From Dehalococcoidia bacterium (lineage in GTDB: Bacteria > Chloroflexota > Dehalococcoidia > GIF9 > AB-539-J10): a DNA stretch of 15,734 nt. Positions within the stretch are counted from its first letter, which is position 1; every line of letters starts with the position of its first letter. The position numbers were made by a program, and so were the translations under genes. The DNA lies in contig JAGMBH010000118.1 of the NCBI GenBank assembly GCA_023129815.1, positions 1 to 15,734 on the forward strand, in the 5' to 3' direction. Shown here piece after piece: positions 1 to 6,460 of the stretch. The notes below the pieces were generated by a model. It was not told where the DNA came from. It saw only the letters and a program-made list of their open reading frames with translations, and made no database searches.

Positions 1-1164
1 GGCTCGAGCAAGGTGACGCCCTAAAACGGAGAACATAGCATCTATACTTATACTTAGCTTCGCCAAGGTGGAGTCAACAAGGCTTTTAACCTCAGGCTTG
101 CCACTAACATAGGTAACCATGAGCCGAGCTAAGGGACCAGCCTCATAAACCTTGCCTTCATAGCGCGGGGATTTTATCCAGGAATAGGCCCCATCCTTCT
201 CCTCATTGAGTATAATGTCGCCTTGAGAAGGATGCCTGCCACTAATGGAATCACTATACCAAGAATGCTTCACTTCCTCGGCAATTTTATCTGGCCTCAG
301 CCCATTAAAACCAAGGTCGGTGGAGCTTGTCCCTGGCTTAAATAGTCTTTTTCTTTTTGTGAGGTCAGGCTCCTTCCCATCCAGCTCATAGGCTCCATAG
401 GAAAGCAAGCTCCCGCAACCATGCCCAATCTCAAGGTAATCGGGATAAGCTTGGGTTATTGCTGCTACGTCGGGGATATAGACGTTATCGATAAATTCTT
501 GGAGCTCTTTCAGCCTCCACAGGAAGGATATTATCTTATCTACTGTAGGAGTAGAAGTAACACCTCCAGGGACGATGCCAACATTGTGAGGCATCTTGCC
601 GCCAAAGAGAGAAAGCATCTCTTGACCTTTGCGACGCATATCAAATGCCTGAACATAATGAGCTACCGCTTGCTCATTAACCTTATCGGGCAAGCGATAA
701 TCGCCTTCATAGCGAGGGATAAAGGGACCAAGCTCACCTCGCTTAATAAAACTCTTTATCGAATTTAGGGCCGGGGTATTGCCTTCATATTTTGCTATTT
801 CAGTTACATCCACATAGTCGAGGGCAACCAGGTGATAGAAGTGGAGGATATGGTCTGCGATATGAGCTGCGCCAAGAATTAGATTACGTATTATCCTACC
901 ATTATCCGGTATTTTATCAGCGATTCCGAAAGCACTATCCAAGCTTAGAGCGGCTGCGGTGGAGTGGCTTGTGGGGCAAACCCCACAAATGCGCTGGGTT
1001 ATCTGTTGGGCATCACGAGGATCTCTGCCCCTTAGGATTAGCTCTAAGCCGCGGAATAATATCCCTGAACTTCTAGCTTCCTTTACTTCTTTATTCTCAA
1101 CCACCGCCTCGATTTTGAGATGCCCTTCAATGCGTGTTACTGGGTCGATTATAATCTTACCCAT
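1..1164 (-). CDS. [NiFe] hydrogenase large subunit (partial, C-terminus missing)
   Basis: This is the catalytic subunit of a nickel-iron hydrogenase, which interconverts H2 with protons and electrons. Reading from the ATG at 1164, 388 codons are open to the window edge with no stop. The N-terminus has the family signature (DPVTRIEGH, residues 7-15) and the first metal-binding motif RICGVCPTSH at 58-67, where C60 and C63 should bind the Ni-Fe centre. The second motif (DPCxxCxxH) and the C-terminal processing site would lie in the missing part, so nickel-dependent maturation cannot be judged. The start is well fixed: GGAGGT lies 8 nt upstream and the ATG overlaps the small-subunit stop (TAATG), which indicates translational coupling. 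The family assignment is certain; the hydrogenase group is less so. Confidence 0.96.
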   Translation of the reverse strand, partial: MGKIIIDPVTRIEGHLKIEAVVENKEVKEARSSGILFRGLELILRGRDPRDAQQITQRICGVCPTSHSTAAALSLDSAFGIADKIPDNGRIIRNLILGAAHIADHILHFYHLVALDYVDVTEIAKYEGNTPALNSIKSFIKRGELGPFIPRYEGDYRLPDKVNEQAVAHYVQAFDMRRKGQEMLSLFGGKMPHNVGIVPGGVTSTPTVDKIISFLWRLKELQEFIDNVYIPDVAAITQAYPDYLEIGHGCGSLLSYGAYELDGKEPDLTKRKRLFKPGTSSTDLGFNGLRPDKIAEEVKHSWYSDSISGRHPSQGDIILNEEKDGAYSWIKSPRYEGKVYEAGPLARLMVTYVSGKPEVKSLVDSTLAKLSISIDAMFSVLGRHLARA

Positions 1165-2051
1165 TAACTCGAACCTCCTGTTGGTGTTTCCGGCAGAGCA
1201 CTTGTTATCTTCTCGTAAAGAGGTGACACTTCATCAGGAAAGCCTGGCTCCGTGCAGCCAATACAAGGGGAACCATTAGCTATACACCAGTTCACCCCAT
1301 TGTTCCAAAGCCTTAAAGGACAATCGGAATAGGTTACTGAACCCTTGCATCCCAGTTCATAGAGACAGCCGGGATCGCCAAACTTCTTGGCAAACTTGTT
1401 CTCATCGTAGTAGGCTCGCCGCGGGCAGTTTTCATGGATTAGTTGACCATAGAAGGCTTTGGGACGTCTATATTCGTCCAAGTCCTCTGGCTTTGGTAAG
1501 CCTGAAAACAAGATACTTGCCACTGTGCCCACAAACCAATCGGGGTGTGGTGGACAGCCTGGGATGTTTACCAAAAAGGTATTGATGTTTCGAGATTGAA
1601 GAACATCTCCCACGCCAAGGCATTGGCTAGGGTTGGGATGGGCAGCCGGGATTCCCCCAAAGGCAGCACAAGTCCCCAAGGCTATAACTACTAGGGCATC
1701 TTTGGCTAACTCCTCAACCCGCGACAGCATGGTCACAGGCTTTCCAGCCTTCTCCCCAACTACCCCATGGATGCCGTTCTTGGCTGTAGGAATAGCACCC
1801 TCTACGATAAGAATATAACCACCCCTTTTCTGCTTTGAGGTATCCTCTATAACTTTGATCACTGGTGCTCCTGATCCTGCCATTACAGTGGGGTGGAATC
1901 TCAAATTTATATGTCTCCCGGGGAGCACCTCATCAATTAGTAGATTTTTGATAGAGGGATTTACAGCATTGAGAACTGAAACAGAGCACCCAGTGCAGGC
2001 AGCACATTGTAGCCATATTGCCGGGTACTCCTTCACGTTCGAAATTTTCAT
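1164..2051 (-). CDS. [NiFe] hydrogenase small subunit
   Basis: This 295-residue subunit carries the iron-sulfur relay that passes electrons to or from the active site. Visible ligand candidates are C19, C22, C128 and C166 for the proximal cluster, H206, C209, C229 and C235 for the distal cluster, and C244, C263 and C266 for the medial cluster. The segments IHENCPRR and CIGCTEPGF are typical of group 1-like small subunits. The protein starts directly at MKISNVKEYPAIWLQ, with no twin-arginine signal peptide and no C-terminal membrane helix, so the enzyme looks cytoplasmic, which is unusual for that group. AGGAG stands 5 nt before the ATG, supporting this start. It is the promoter-proximal gene of the operon. 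The extra C16 does not match the supernumerary cysteines of oxygen-tolerant enzymes as I know them. Confidence 0.95.
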   Translation of the reverse strand: MKISNVKEYPAIWLQCAACTGCSVSVLNAVNPSIKNLLIDEVLPGRHINLRFHPTVMAGSGAPVIKVIEDTSKQKRGGYILIVEGAIPTAKNGIHGVVGEKAGKPVTMLSRVEELAKDALVVIALGTCAAFGGIPAAHPNPSQCLGVGDVLQSRNINTFLVNIPGCPPHPDWFVGTVASILFSGLPKPEDLDEYRRPKAFYGQLIHENCPRRAYYDENKFAKKFGDPGCLYELGCKGSVTYSDCPLRLWNNGVNWCIANGSPCIGCTEPGFPDEVSPLYEKITSALPETPTGGSS

Positions 2052-2225
2052 AACACTCCTTTCGATTCTGTTGCTTTAGCCCTTGAATTCTTTCAATCAC
2101 AGCTAGAGGAGCCTCTAAGTCGTGAAAAACGATGGATAAAATATGCCCTAGCATCTTCCTCATATATTCCAGCCTAGAACAAACTATCCTAGCAGGTTAT
2201 TTATCATCTCACTAGTCACCCCGAG

Positions 2226-2253
2226 ATTTTAACGTTTTTGCTACTATTTGCAA
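2226..2253 (-). promoter_or_regulatory. Candidate promoter of the hydrogenase operon
   Basis: On the minus strand TTGCAA (2253-2248) is followed after 16 bp by TAAAAT (2231-2226), a moderate match to a sigma-70 promoter. It would leave a leader of roughly 170 nt before the small-subunit ATG. Only the base pattern supports it. Confidence 0.3.
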
Positions 2254-2510
2254 ACTTTCAAGACTTAAGAAGGCTCTTATTCAGGGACTTTTTGAAAGCT
2301 AGCGCCTTCCTTGCCATTTTTATGAAATTGGGCGGACTTTATACAAACTCAAAGCGTTTATAACATGAAGAAGTTTTAAAGATGGAAGCATTGCGAAGCA
2401 ACGACTTTATCCGGCTCAACACCTAACTGTGAAAGCCTCCTGATAAGGGTTAGAATTTGGCGGGTGCAAGAGGTGCTCTAGCTGCCTTGCAAAGATGAAT
2501 GTCGTCCAAG

Positions 2511-2540
2511 TTGTGGCTTAATCATTCTACATGGTAAAAT
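2511..2540 (+). promoter_or_regulatory. Candidate promoter of tRNA-Ser
   Basis: TTGTGG (2511-2516) and TAAAAT (2535-2540) are separated by 18 bp. A TG one base before the -10 element gives it an extended -10 look. Transcription would begin about 75 nt before the mature tRNA. The -35 match is weak. Confidence 0.3.
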
Positions 2541-2620
2541 AACAGCTATGGCGGCAGTAGACTAGGAAGTAAGATTGAATGCAGGGCTAAAAGTTCTGTC
2601 TATTGTCCCCTCAAGTCCAT

Positions 2621-2712
2621 GGAGGGATCGCATAGTGGCCTAGTGCGGGCGCCTGCTAAGCGCTTACCCCGAGAAATCGGGGTCGTGGGTTCAAATCCCA
2701 CTCCCTCCGCCA
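2621..2712 (+). tRNA. tRNA-Ser (anticodon GCT)
   Basis: All arms can be folded by eye. The 7-bp acceptor stem is GGAGGGA (2621-2627) with TCCCTCC (2702-2708). The anticodon stem is GGCGC/GCGCT (2648-2652 and 2660-2664) around the loop CTGCTAA, with the anticodon GCT at 2655-2657. A long variable arm, CCCCGA-GAAA-TCGGGG (2667-2682), is diagnostic of a class II tRNA such as serine. The T arm is GTGGG-TTCAAAT-CCCAC (2685-2701). The discriminator G2709 is followed by an encoded CCA. It reads AGC and AGU codons. The cassette-like region begins about 105 bp downstream; I found no duplicated tRNA 3' end that would mark a classic island att site. Confidence 0.97.
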
Positions 2713-2751
2713 GCTGCAAAATGGCCGATCTCGTTCAGATAGATAAGCAGT

Positions 2752-2781
2752 TTGGCATAACATATTGGTATAACATATAAG
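2752..2781 (+). promoter_or_regulatory. Candidate promoter reading into the cassette array (Pc-like)
   Basis: TTGGCA (2752-2757) is followed after 18 bp by TATAAG (2776-2781), matching the sigma-70 consensus at 5 of 6 positions in each box. It points toward the first methyltransferase and lies upstream of the first core site at 2819, the position a cassette promoter should occupy. The best-looking promoter I could find by eye in this window, but untested. Confidence 0.5.
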
Positions 2782-2818
2782 AAAAACATCTTTTAGCAAA
2801 AATACTTTGTAGAAGCGA

Positions 2819-2825
2819 GTTAGAC
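2819..2825 (+). other. Left-most core site GTTAGAC (attI or degenerate attC)
   Basis: The heptamer fits the GTTRRRY core consensus and is followed by GAAATGCTC, close to the GTAATGCTC that follows the 4450 site. A possible left partner GCATAAC sits at 2755-2761, but the inner arms pair poorly, so this may be a simple site or a decayed attC. GCGAGT (2815-2820) and ACTCGC (2835-2840) form a small inverted repeat across it. Confidence 0.4.
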
Positions 2826-2891
2826 GAAATGCTCACTCGCCACCTACGAAATCCTTTTAAATAGCAAAGACTTATTCATTTCAAGTGAAAA

Positions 2892-3701
2892 ATGGAGAAT
2901 AAAAAACAATCATCACCGGAAGAGGTTTCAGAACTGGAAAGCCCTTACTTCGAATTTCAAGCTTACTTGGGCATCACAAAACATATGGGGGGTTTAAAGG
3001 CCACAAAAGAGCTAATTGAGTTATGCCACATAAACAAAGGCAAATACGTCCTGGTTGTCGGTTGTAGCGTTGGAGTAACTCCTTGCTACCTTGCAAAAAG
3101 GTATGGCTGTAGAGTGGTCGGGGTAGACATTTATGAAAGGATGATTGATAGGTCAAATGAAAGGGTGAAAAGAGAAGGTGTAGAGGATAGAGTTGAATTT
3201 AGGGTAGCAGACGCACAAAACCTCCCTTTCGAGAACGCCCTTTTCGACGCAGTCATTTGCGAGTCCGTGAACGCATTTGTAGAAGATAAACAGAGAGCGG
3301 TAAGCGAGTATGTGCGGGTGACAAAGCCAGGAGGATACGTCGGGCTTAATGAGTGTACTTGGATAAAAGCACCACCTCCAACAGAATTGGTTGAATATCT
3401 ATCTCGCATTTCCGGGGTTAAAGAAATTCTGACTTCTGATGGTTGGCAAGAATTGTTGGAAGGCTCTGGACTGAGAGAGACAGTAGCGAGAATCTATAAG
3501 ACCAACGCTCTAAGCCAGTGGATTAACGAAGTTAGGCAGACAGAGTTTTTGGATTTCCTGAGAGCCTGGTACAGATTTTTGTTCCTGTTCATCAAAAGTT
3601 CAGCTTGCAGGAAGTTCACAAAAGAAGCATTGACCATGCCTAAGAGCATTTTCGGTTTGTTCAAATACTTCGGATACGGAATATACGTTGGTAGGAAATA
3701 A
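2892..3701 (+). CDS. Class I SAM-dependent methyltransferase (cassette 1)
   Basis: This 269-residue soluble protein has a Rossmann-type methyltransferase domain of the UbiE/Methyltransf_11 kind at about residues 48-160. VLVVGCSVG (53-61) is motif I, VVGVDI (75-80, D79) is the acidic ribose-binding turn, then come VADAQNLPF, FDAVIC and RVTKPGGYVGLNE. Motif I is odd: the usual acidic residue is V55 and the second glycine is S59, which could weaken cofactor binding. The substrate is unknown; the C-terminal hundred residues probably form the substrate cap. The ATG at 2892 has no good Shine-Dalgarno sequence, only purine-rich AAGTGAAAA. The gene begins 72 bp after the cassette boundary and stops 56 bp before the attC-like site. 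Catalytic function is inferred from fold alone. Confidence 0.88.
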   Translation: MENKKQSSPEEVSELESPYFEFQAYLGITKHMGGLKATKELIELCHINKGKYVLVVGCSVGVTPCYLAKRYGCRVVGVDIYERMIDRSNERVKREGVEDRVEFRVADAQNLPFENALFDAVICESVNAFVEDKQRAVSEYVRVTKPGGYVGLNECTWIKAPPPTELVEYLSRISGVKEILTSDGWQELLEGSGLRETVARIYKTNALSQWINEVRQTEFLDFLRAWYRFLFLFIKSSACRKFTKEALTMPKSIFGLFKYFGYGIYVGRK

Positions 3702-3757
3702 AAGTGGCGGCTTGCTCGCACTCAAAGTTCTTTTAGAAATTTGGTCTTGGCAGACTC

Positions 3758-3840
3758 GTCTAACAGTGGATATATGGCTACGCTTCGCTCCGCCCAAATT
3801 GCCCTTACGGACAACTTCATATACCCGCGAAACGTTAGAC
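3758..3840 (+). repeat. attC-like recombination site between cassettes 1 and 2
   Basis: This 83-bp imperfect palindrome has perfectly complementary ends, GTCTAAC (3758-3764) and GTTAGAC (3834-3840), matching the RYYYAAC and GTTRRRY consensus. The inner arms 3767-3776 (TGGATATATG) and 3818-3827 (CATATACCCG) pair at 9 of 10 positions, counting one T-G pair. The spacers between end and inner arm are unequal (2 and 6 nt), as expected for a folded single-strand substrate with extrahelical bases. The loop region contains CTTCGC and CCCAA, shared with the two later sites. Confidence 0.78.
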
Positions 3841-3878
3841 GAAAGCGCCTTTTAAAAAGAAAACAGGAGGAAACTACC

Positions 3879-4409
3879 ATGGATAAACCAGAACCCAATT
3901 TTCATTTCAAATTCATGTCTTGCGGCTACAAATTTCGCGATTTCTTCTTACCCCGCAGGAATATCTTGAAAGAGGTGGGAATAAAACCAGGGTTTCATAT
4001 CCTTGATTATGGCTGTGGTCCTGGGAGTTATATAACCGCTGTTGCAAAATTGGTGGGCAGATCAGGGGAAATTTACGCCTTAGACATCCATCCACTTGCA
4101 ATTCAGATGGTTCAGAGTATCGCTTCAAAAAAGCAACTGATGAATGTGGAAACCATTTGTTCCGATTGCAAAACTGGATTGCCAGATAATAGCGTAGATG
4201 TAGTTCTATTATACGATACCTTTCACACCTTGAGTGACCCAAATGGAGTACTAGAAGAGTTACATCGGGTATTGAAGCCAAATGGAATCCTATCCTTCAG
4301 TGACCATCATATGAAAGAAAATGGAATAATATCTGGGCTAACAAATAAAGGATTGTTTAGGCTGTCAAGAAAAGGCAAAAGAACGTATAGTTTCTTGAAA
4401 GCGGTATAG
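3879..4409 (+). CDS. Class I SAM-dependent methyltransferase (cassette 2)
   Basis: This is a compact 176-residue methyltransferase. ILDYGCGPGS (41-50) is an intact motif I with D43, YALDI (66-70) contains the ribose-binding acid D69, and VVLLYDTFHTLSD and LHRVLKPNGILSFSDHH are motifs IV to VI. The frame stays open upstream to 3741, but that part is the attC-like site. The ATG at 3879 is preceded 8 nt upstream by GGAGG (3866-3870), so I start there. The product is short but ends naturally after RLSRKGKRTYSF, so I do not call it truncated. Its TAG stop falls inside the degenerate left arm of the next recombination site, as cassette genes sometimes do. The substrate is unknown; the UbiE-like core suggests a small molecule, which is inference. 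Confidence 0.88.
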   Translation: MDKPEPNFHFKFMSCGYKFRDFFLPRRNILKEVGIKPGFHILDYGCGPGSYITAVAKLVGRSGEIYALDIHPLAIQMVQSIASKKQLMNVETICSDCKTGLPDNSVDVVLLYDTFHTLSDPNGVLEELHRVLKPNGILSFSDHHMKENGIISGLTNKGLFRLSRKGKRTYSFLKAV

Positions 4410-4456
4410 TAATGGGCGACTTCGCCCAAATAGCGTATATGCTGGGAACGTTAGAC
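4392..4456 (+). repeat. Degenerate attC-like site between cassettes 2 and 3
   Basis: The right end is clear: AACGTTAGAC, with core GTTAGAC at 4450-4456, is identical over 10 bases to the previous site. The centre has a hairpin TGGGCGA/TCGCCCA (4413-4419 and 4422-4428) and the shared CTTCGC-CCAA motif. TATA (4405-4408) can pair with the TATA around 4436-4439. The left end, where GTCTAAC is expected, reads about TTCTTGA at 4392, so the left boundary is approximate and the site may be inactive. Confidence 0.5.
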
Positions 4457-4569
4457 GTAATGCTCTCTTCGGAACAAAAATATAAAAAATAAGAGTAACC
4501 TTCTATGAAGTAAGAATTAGGAAATGAATAAAAATTGAAGTGGGGAGAGTGAACTGAAGGGGGAAGATC

Positions 4570-5142
4570 ATGTCATTTACACCAGTTTTTGAGATAGGCT
4601 TATGGAATGCCTGGATTTTTATACTTGGCATGGTCTTAATAAGTTACGGTCTGAGGTACTTGATTGTTAATAAGAAAGCGACGCTGTTCATTTGGCCCCA
4701 ATATAATGAAAAGGAGAAGAAACTCAATTATATCTATATGGTGATTTATTATGCTTCAGGGATTTATAGTATTTTCTTGCCGCTGAAACTAGGCACAGCT
4801 TGGTTCTATGCCGGATTCTTTATTTATTTGCTGGGTATGATTTTTGTCACCATGACAATGCTAAGTTTTGCAACTACTCCGGTGGATAAACCAGTCACCA
4901 AAGGGGCATTTCGCATTTCAAGAAACCCTATGTACTTTGGCTTCTTCTTGATACCCATCGGCATAGGCATAGCCTGTGCTTCCTGGGTTTTTCTGCTATG
5001 CGCAATGCTATCCATAATCCTGCTGAACATTTTGGCAATTCCCGAAGAACGCATGTGTCTTGAGAGGTATGGGAATGCATATCAAGAATATATGAATAAG
5101 ACCCCAAAATGGATAGAAATACCGAAATTTGGGAAAAAGTGA
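4570..5142 (+). CDS. Integral-membrane methyltransferase, ICMT/PEMT-like family (cassette 3)
   Basis: This 190-residue membrane protein has about four to five hydrophobic segments (roughly 12-31, 53-72, 77-98 and 122-152). The family signature is present: SRNPMYFG (117-124) followed by PEE (158-160) and ERYGNAYQEYM, the SAM-binding part of isoprenylcysteine carboxyl methyltransferase-like and phospholipid methyltransferase-like proteins. Bacterial members have varied or unknown substrates, so isoprenylcysteine should not be assumed. GGGGGA lies just before the ATG at 4570. The TGA stop (5140-5142) nearly touches the following recombination site, the tight packing usual for cassette genes. It is the only membrane protein among the three cassettes. 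Confidence 0.85.
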   Translation: MSFTPVFEIGLWNAWIFILGMVLISYGLRYLIVNKKATLFIWPQYNEKEKKLNYIYMVIYYASGIYSIFLPLKLGTAWFYAGFFIYLLGMIFVTMTMLSFATTPVDKPVTKGAFRISRNPMYFGFFLIPIGIGIACASWVFLLCAMLSIILLNILAIPEERMCLERYGNAYQEYMNKTPKWIEIPKFGKK

Positions 5143-5143
5143 T

Positions 5144-5187
5144 TCATATGCCCCTCGGGCACTTCGCAAAGCCCAAGAACGTTATGC
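5144..5187 (+). repeat. Short degenerate attC-like site after cassette 3
   Basis: The right end AACGTTATGC contains the core GTTATGC (5181-5187). The expected partner GCATAAC is represented by TCATATG (5144-5150), which pairs at 4 of 7 positions. An inner stem GGGC/GCCC (5157-5160 and 5171-5174) encloses ACTTCGCAAA, related to the loop motif of the other sites. At 44 bp it is shorter than typical attC sites, so it may be a decayed array end. Confidence 0.42.
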
Positions 5188-5388
5188 GCGAGTATAGAAA
5201 GGGAATTTGCCGTTAAAGAAAAACTTGGAATCGTTAGAAACGGCAGGTCAGAAGGCGGCTGGAGCGTGGAGATTTTCAGCCACGGCCCTCAAAAGCAGTT
5301 CGATTTTTTTGAAAGCGCTCCGCCATTTAGCACTATTCAATACTGTTTAATCGCTGCTTTAGATAGTCAATCATTTTCACTGGTGTAG
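5182..5388 (+). pseudogene. Possible gene remnant after the last core site
   Basis: One plus-strand frame from the last core site stays open for about 68 codons and reads like protein (KLGIVRNGRSEGGW, then SVEIFSHGPQKQFDFFES), but it has no ATG, GTG or TTG start and runs 56 bp into the opposite-strand isomerase gene before a TAG at 5386. It could be the stump of a fourth cassette gene. I do not recognise the family. Confidence 0.25.
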
Positions 5389-6457
5389 GATCAGTCTGAT
5401 TAAGCATGGCTAAATAATAGCTTACCCAGTCGCCAAGGAATACCAGGCTCATTATCCGAGTTAAGTCATTTTCACCTTGGCTATCGATAATGTCATGCTC
5501 CATTCCAGCCTTTTCTAGGATTTCGCTGGTTATTTGGTAGCGAGCCAGGATTCTGGGATGGAGGGAGGGGCAACGGAGCATAACTATATATATCTTATCT
5601 TTCATTTCTTCGGGGAATTCGTAGCCGACCACAGTATTATGATTGAGTTCGGAGAAAGTTTCGTAGAAAGCCCAAGCCTTGCTATTTTCATTGAATTGCC
5701 CCTTCCACCTTTGGGCTACCGGGGAAAGTATACCAGCGCTATAGATGACTATTAGCTTGCCGAATAATTTCGTGGCCAGTTGCTTGGCTGGATTGAGAGG
5801 CATTGGTATGTTTTCTGCTAGCTTATCCAAAAGACCTTCCAGCGTTTGAGCTATTCCTTCTACCAAGGTTGGCAAGGCTCGTGCAGTGAGATTGCTTCGC
5901 TTTGCTCGCAATGACAAGGTGGGGTCAGCAGATTTATCCTCCAGGAAGCCCAGTTTGCACAGCAAAGCTAAGAGAGGAATAAAGCTGTAGCCAAGAGCAG
6001 CTCGAGGTTGGGACACGTAATCTATGGTAAAGACGGGGACACCATTTTCTTGGGCCAAAGTTTTTAATTTACCCCCGGTGGTGATGGCAAGTTTCTTACA
6101 CTTTGTAGCTAAAGCTTGTTTGAAAGCGGAGAGAGTTTCCTCAGTATTTCCTGAATAGCTTGAAGCAATAACCAGGGTTTTGGGGTCCACAAATGCGGGC
6201 AAATCATAGCCTCTATGGACAAATACCAGTGGTTTGTTTAATTCTGAAGTTAGGCTGCGTAGTAAATCACCGCCGATGGCTGAGCCACCCATGCCGCAAA
6301 TAACTATCTTGTTGATGTCCTTGAAGTCAGTCGGCAAGGCAAACTTGCTGGCTTTTTCCCAAGCTTGGCGACATTGCTGAGGCAAACCGTGAAGATGAAC
6401 CAGCATGCCACTTGGGTCGTATTGCCGGTATATCTCCAAATTATCCAGGTCTATCAT
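5333..6457 (-). CDS. Bifunctional phosphoglucose/phosphomannose isomerase
   Basis: This enzyme interconverts fructose 6-phosphate with glucose 6-phosphate and mannose 6-phosphate in the cytoplasm. Its 374 residues contain SIS domains: GMGGSAIGGD (55-64) and SSYSGNTEET (99-108) bind the sugar phosphate. E257 in FNENSK and H273 in ELNHN occupy the catalytic positions of the archaeal-type PGI/PMI family. The protein is slightly long, and residues 181-190 (LSLRAKRSNL) are the translation of an interspersed repeat inserted in frame, in the linker between the two SIS domains. The ATG lies 3 bp after the stop of the upstream mutase gene, so the two are coupled and probably co-transcribed to move carbon between hexose-phosphate isomers. 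Confidence 0.92.
   Translation of the reverse strand: MIDLDNLEIYRQYDPSGMLVHLHGLPQQCRQAWEKASKFALPTDFKDINKIVICGMGGSAIGGDLLRSLTSELNKPLVFVHRGYDLPAFVDPKTLVIASSYSGNTEETLSAFKQALATKCKKLAITTGGKLKTLAQENGVPVFTIDYVSQPRAALGYSFIPLLALLCKLGFLEDKSADPTLSLRAKRSNLTARALPTLVEGIAQTLEGLLDKLAENIPMPLNPAKQLATKLFGKLIVIYSAGILSPVAQRWKGQFNENSKAWAFYETFSELNHNTVVGYEFPEEMKDKIYIVMLRCPSLHPRILARYQITSEILEKAGMEHDIIDSQGENDLTRIMSLVFLGDWVSYYLAMLNQTDPTPVKMIDYLKQRLNSIE
5888..5914. repeat. Interspersed palindromic repeat inside the isomerase gene
   Basis: The stretch beginning GAGATTGCTTCGC and ending CTCGCAATGAC is a copy of a short GC-rich interspersed repeat family. Translated on the minus strand it yields LSLRAKRSN. A relative (CTTCGCAATGAC) lies in the spacer at about 12302-12313. 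The insertion keeps the reading frame. Confidence 0.65.
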
Positions 6458-6460
6458 ATT

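Larger units (their letters stand above)
2052..2620. other. Intergenic spacer between hydrogenase operon and tRNA-Ser
   Basis: This 569-bp spacer has no convincing protein gene. It holds the ribosome-binding site of the small subunit (near 2054-2060), a candidate minus-strand promoter for the hydrogenase (2226-2253) and a candidate plus-strand promoter for the tRNA (2511-2540). A minus-strand reading frame starting at 2163 runs out of frame into the hydrogenase gene and lacks a ribosome-binding site. I see no integrase, rRNA or known riboswitch fold here. Confidence 0.5.
2819..5187 (+). mobile_element. Integron gene-cassette array without integrase (CALIN-like), three cassettes
   Basis: Three single-gene units in the same orientation are bounded by core sites: GTTAGAC at 2819, 3834 and 4450, then GTTATGC at 5181. 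Cutting after the first G of each core site gives units 2820-3834 (1015 bp), 3835-4450 (616 bp) and 4451-5181 (731 bp), the usual size of integron cassettes. The 3758-3840 site has matching GTCTAAC and GTTAGAC ends and paired inner arms, as attC sites do; the other two are more degenerate. The block is on the opposite strand to both flanking gene blocks. No tyrosine recombinase or attI-bearing integrase gene lies in the window, so either the integrase was never here, was lost, or acted in trans. The alternative is a coincidental family of intergenic repeats. Confidence 0.65.

Noticed and set aside
421..1279. Plus-strand frames opposite the hydrogenase genes
   Set aside because: They are antisense shadows of a clearly conserved hydrogenase and have no recognisable protein pattern.
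1933..2163. Minus-strand 76-codon frame overlapping the hydrogenase start
   Set aside because: It has no ribosome-binding site and its second half is an out-of-frame reading of the small subunit, which has a strong start at 2051.
2421..2455. ACCTAAC and GTTAGAA close together upstream of the tRNA, attC-like
   Set aside because: Only 35 bp long with no inner pairing and an imperfect right core; too short for an attC site.
3741..3878. Upstream extension of the cassette 2 methyltransferase
   Set aside because: The extra 46 codons are the attC-like site and spacer; a strong GGAGG and ATG mark the start at 3879.
2713..5332. tRNA-targeted genomic island with direct repeats of the tRNA 3' end
   Set aside because: No second copy of the T-arm or acceptor sequence is present downstream, and no phage-type integrase is in view.
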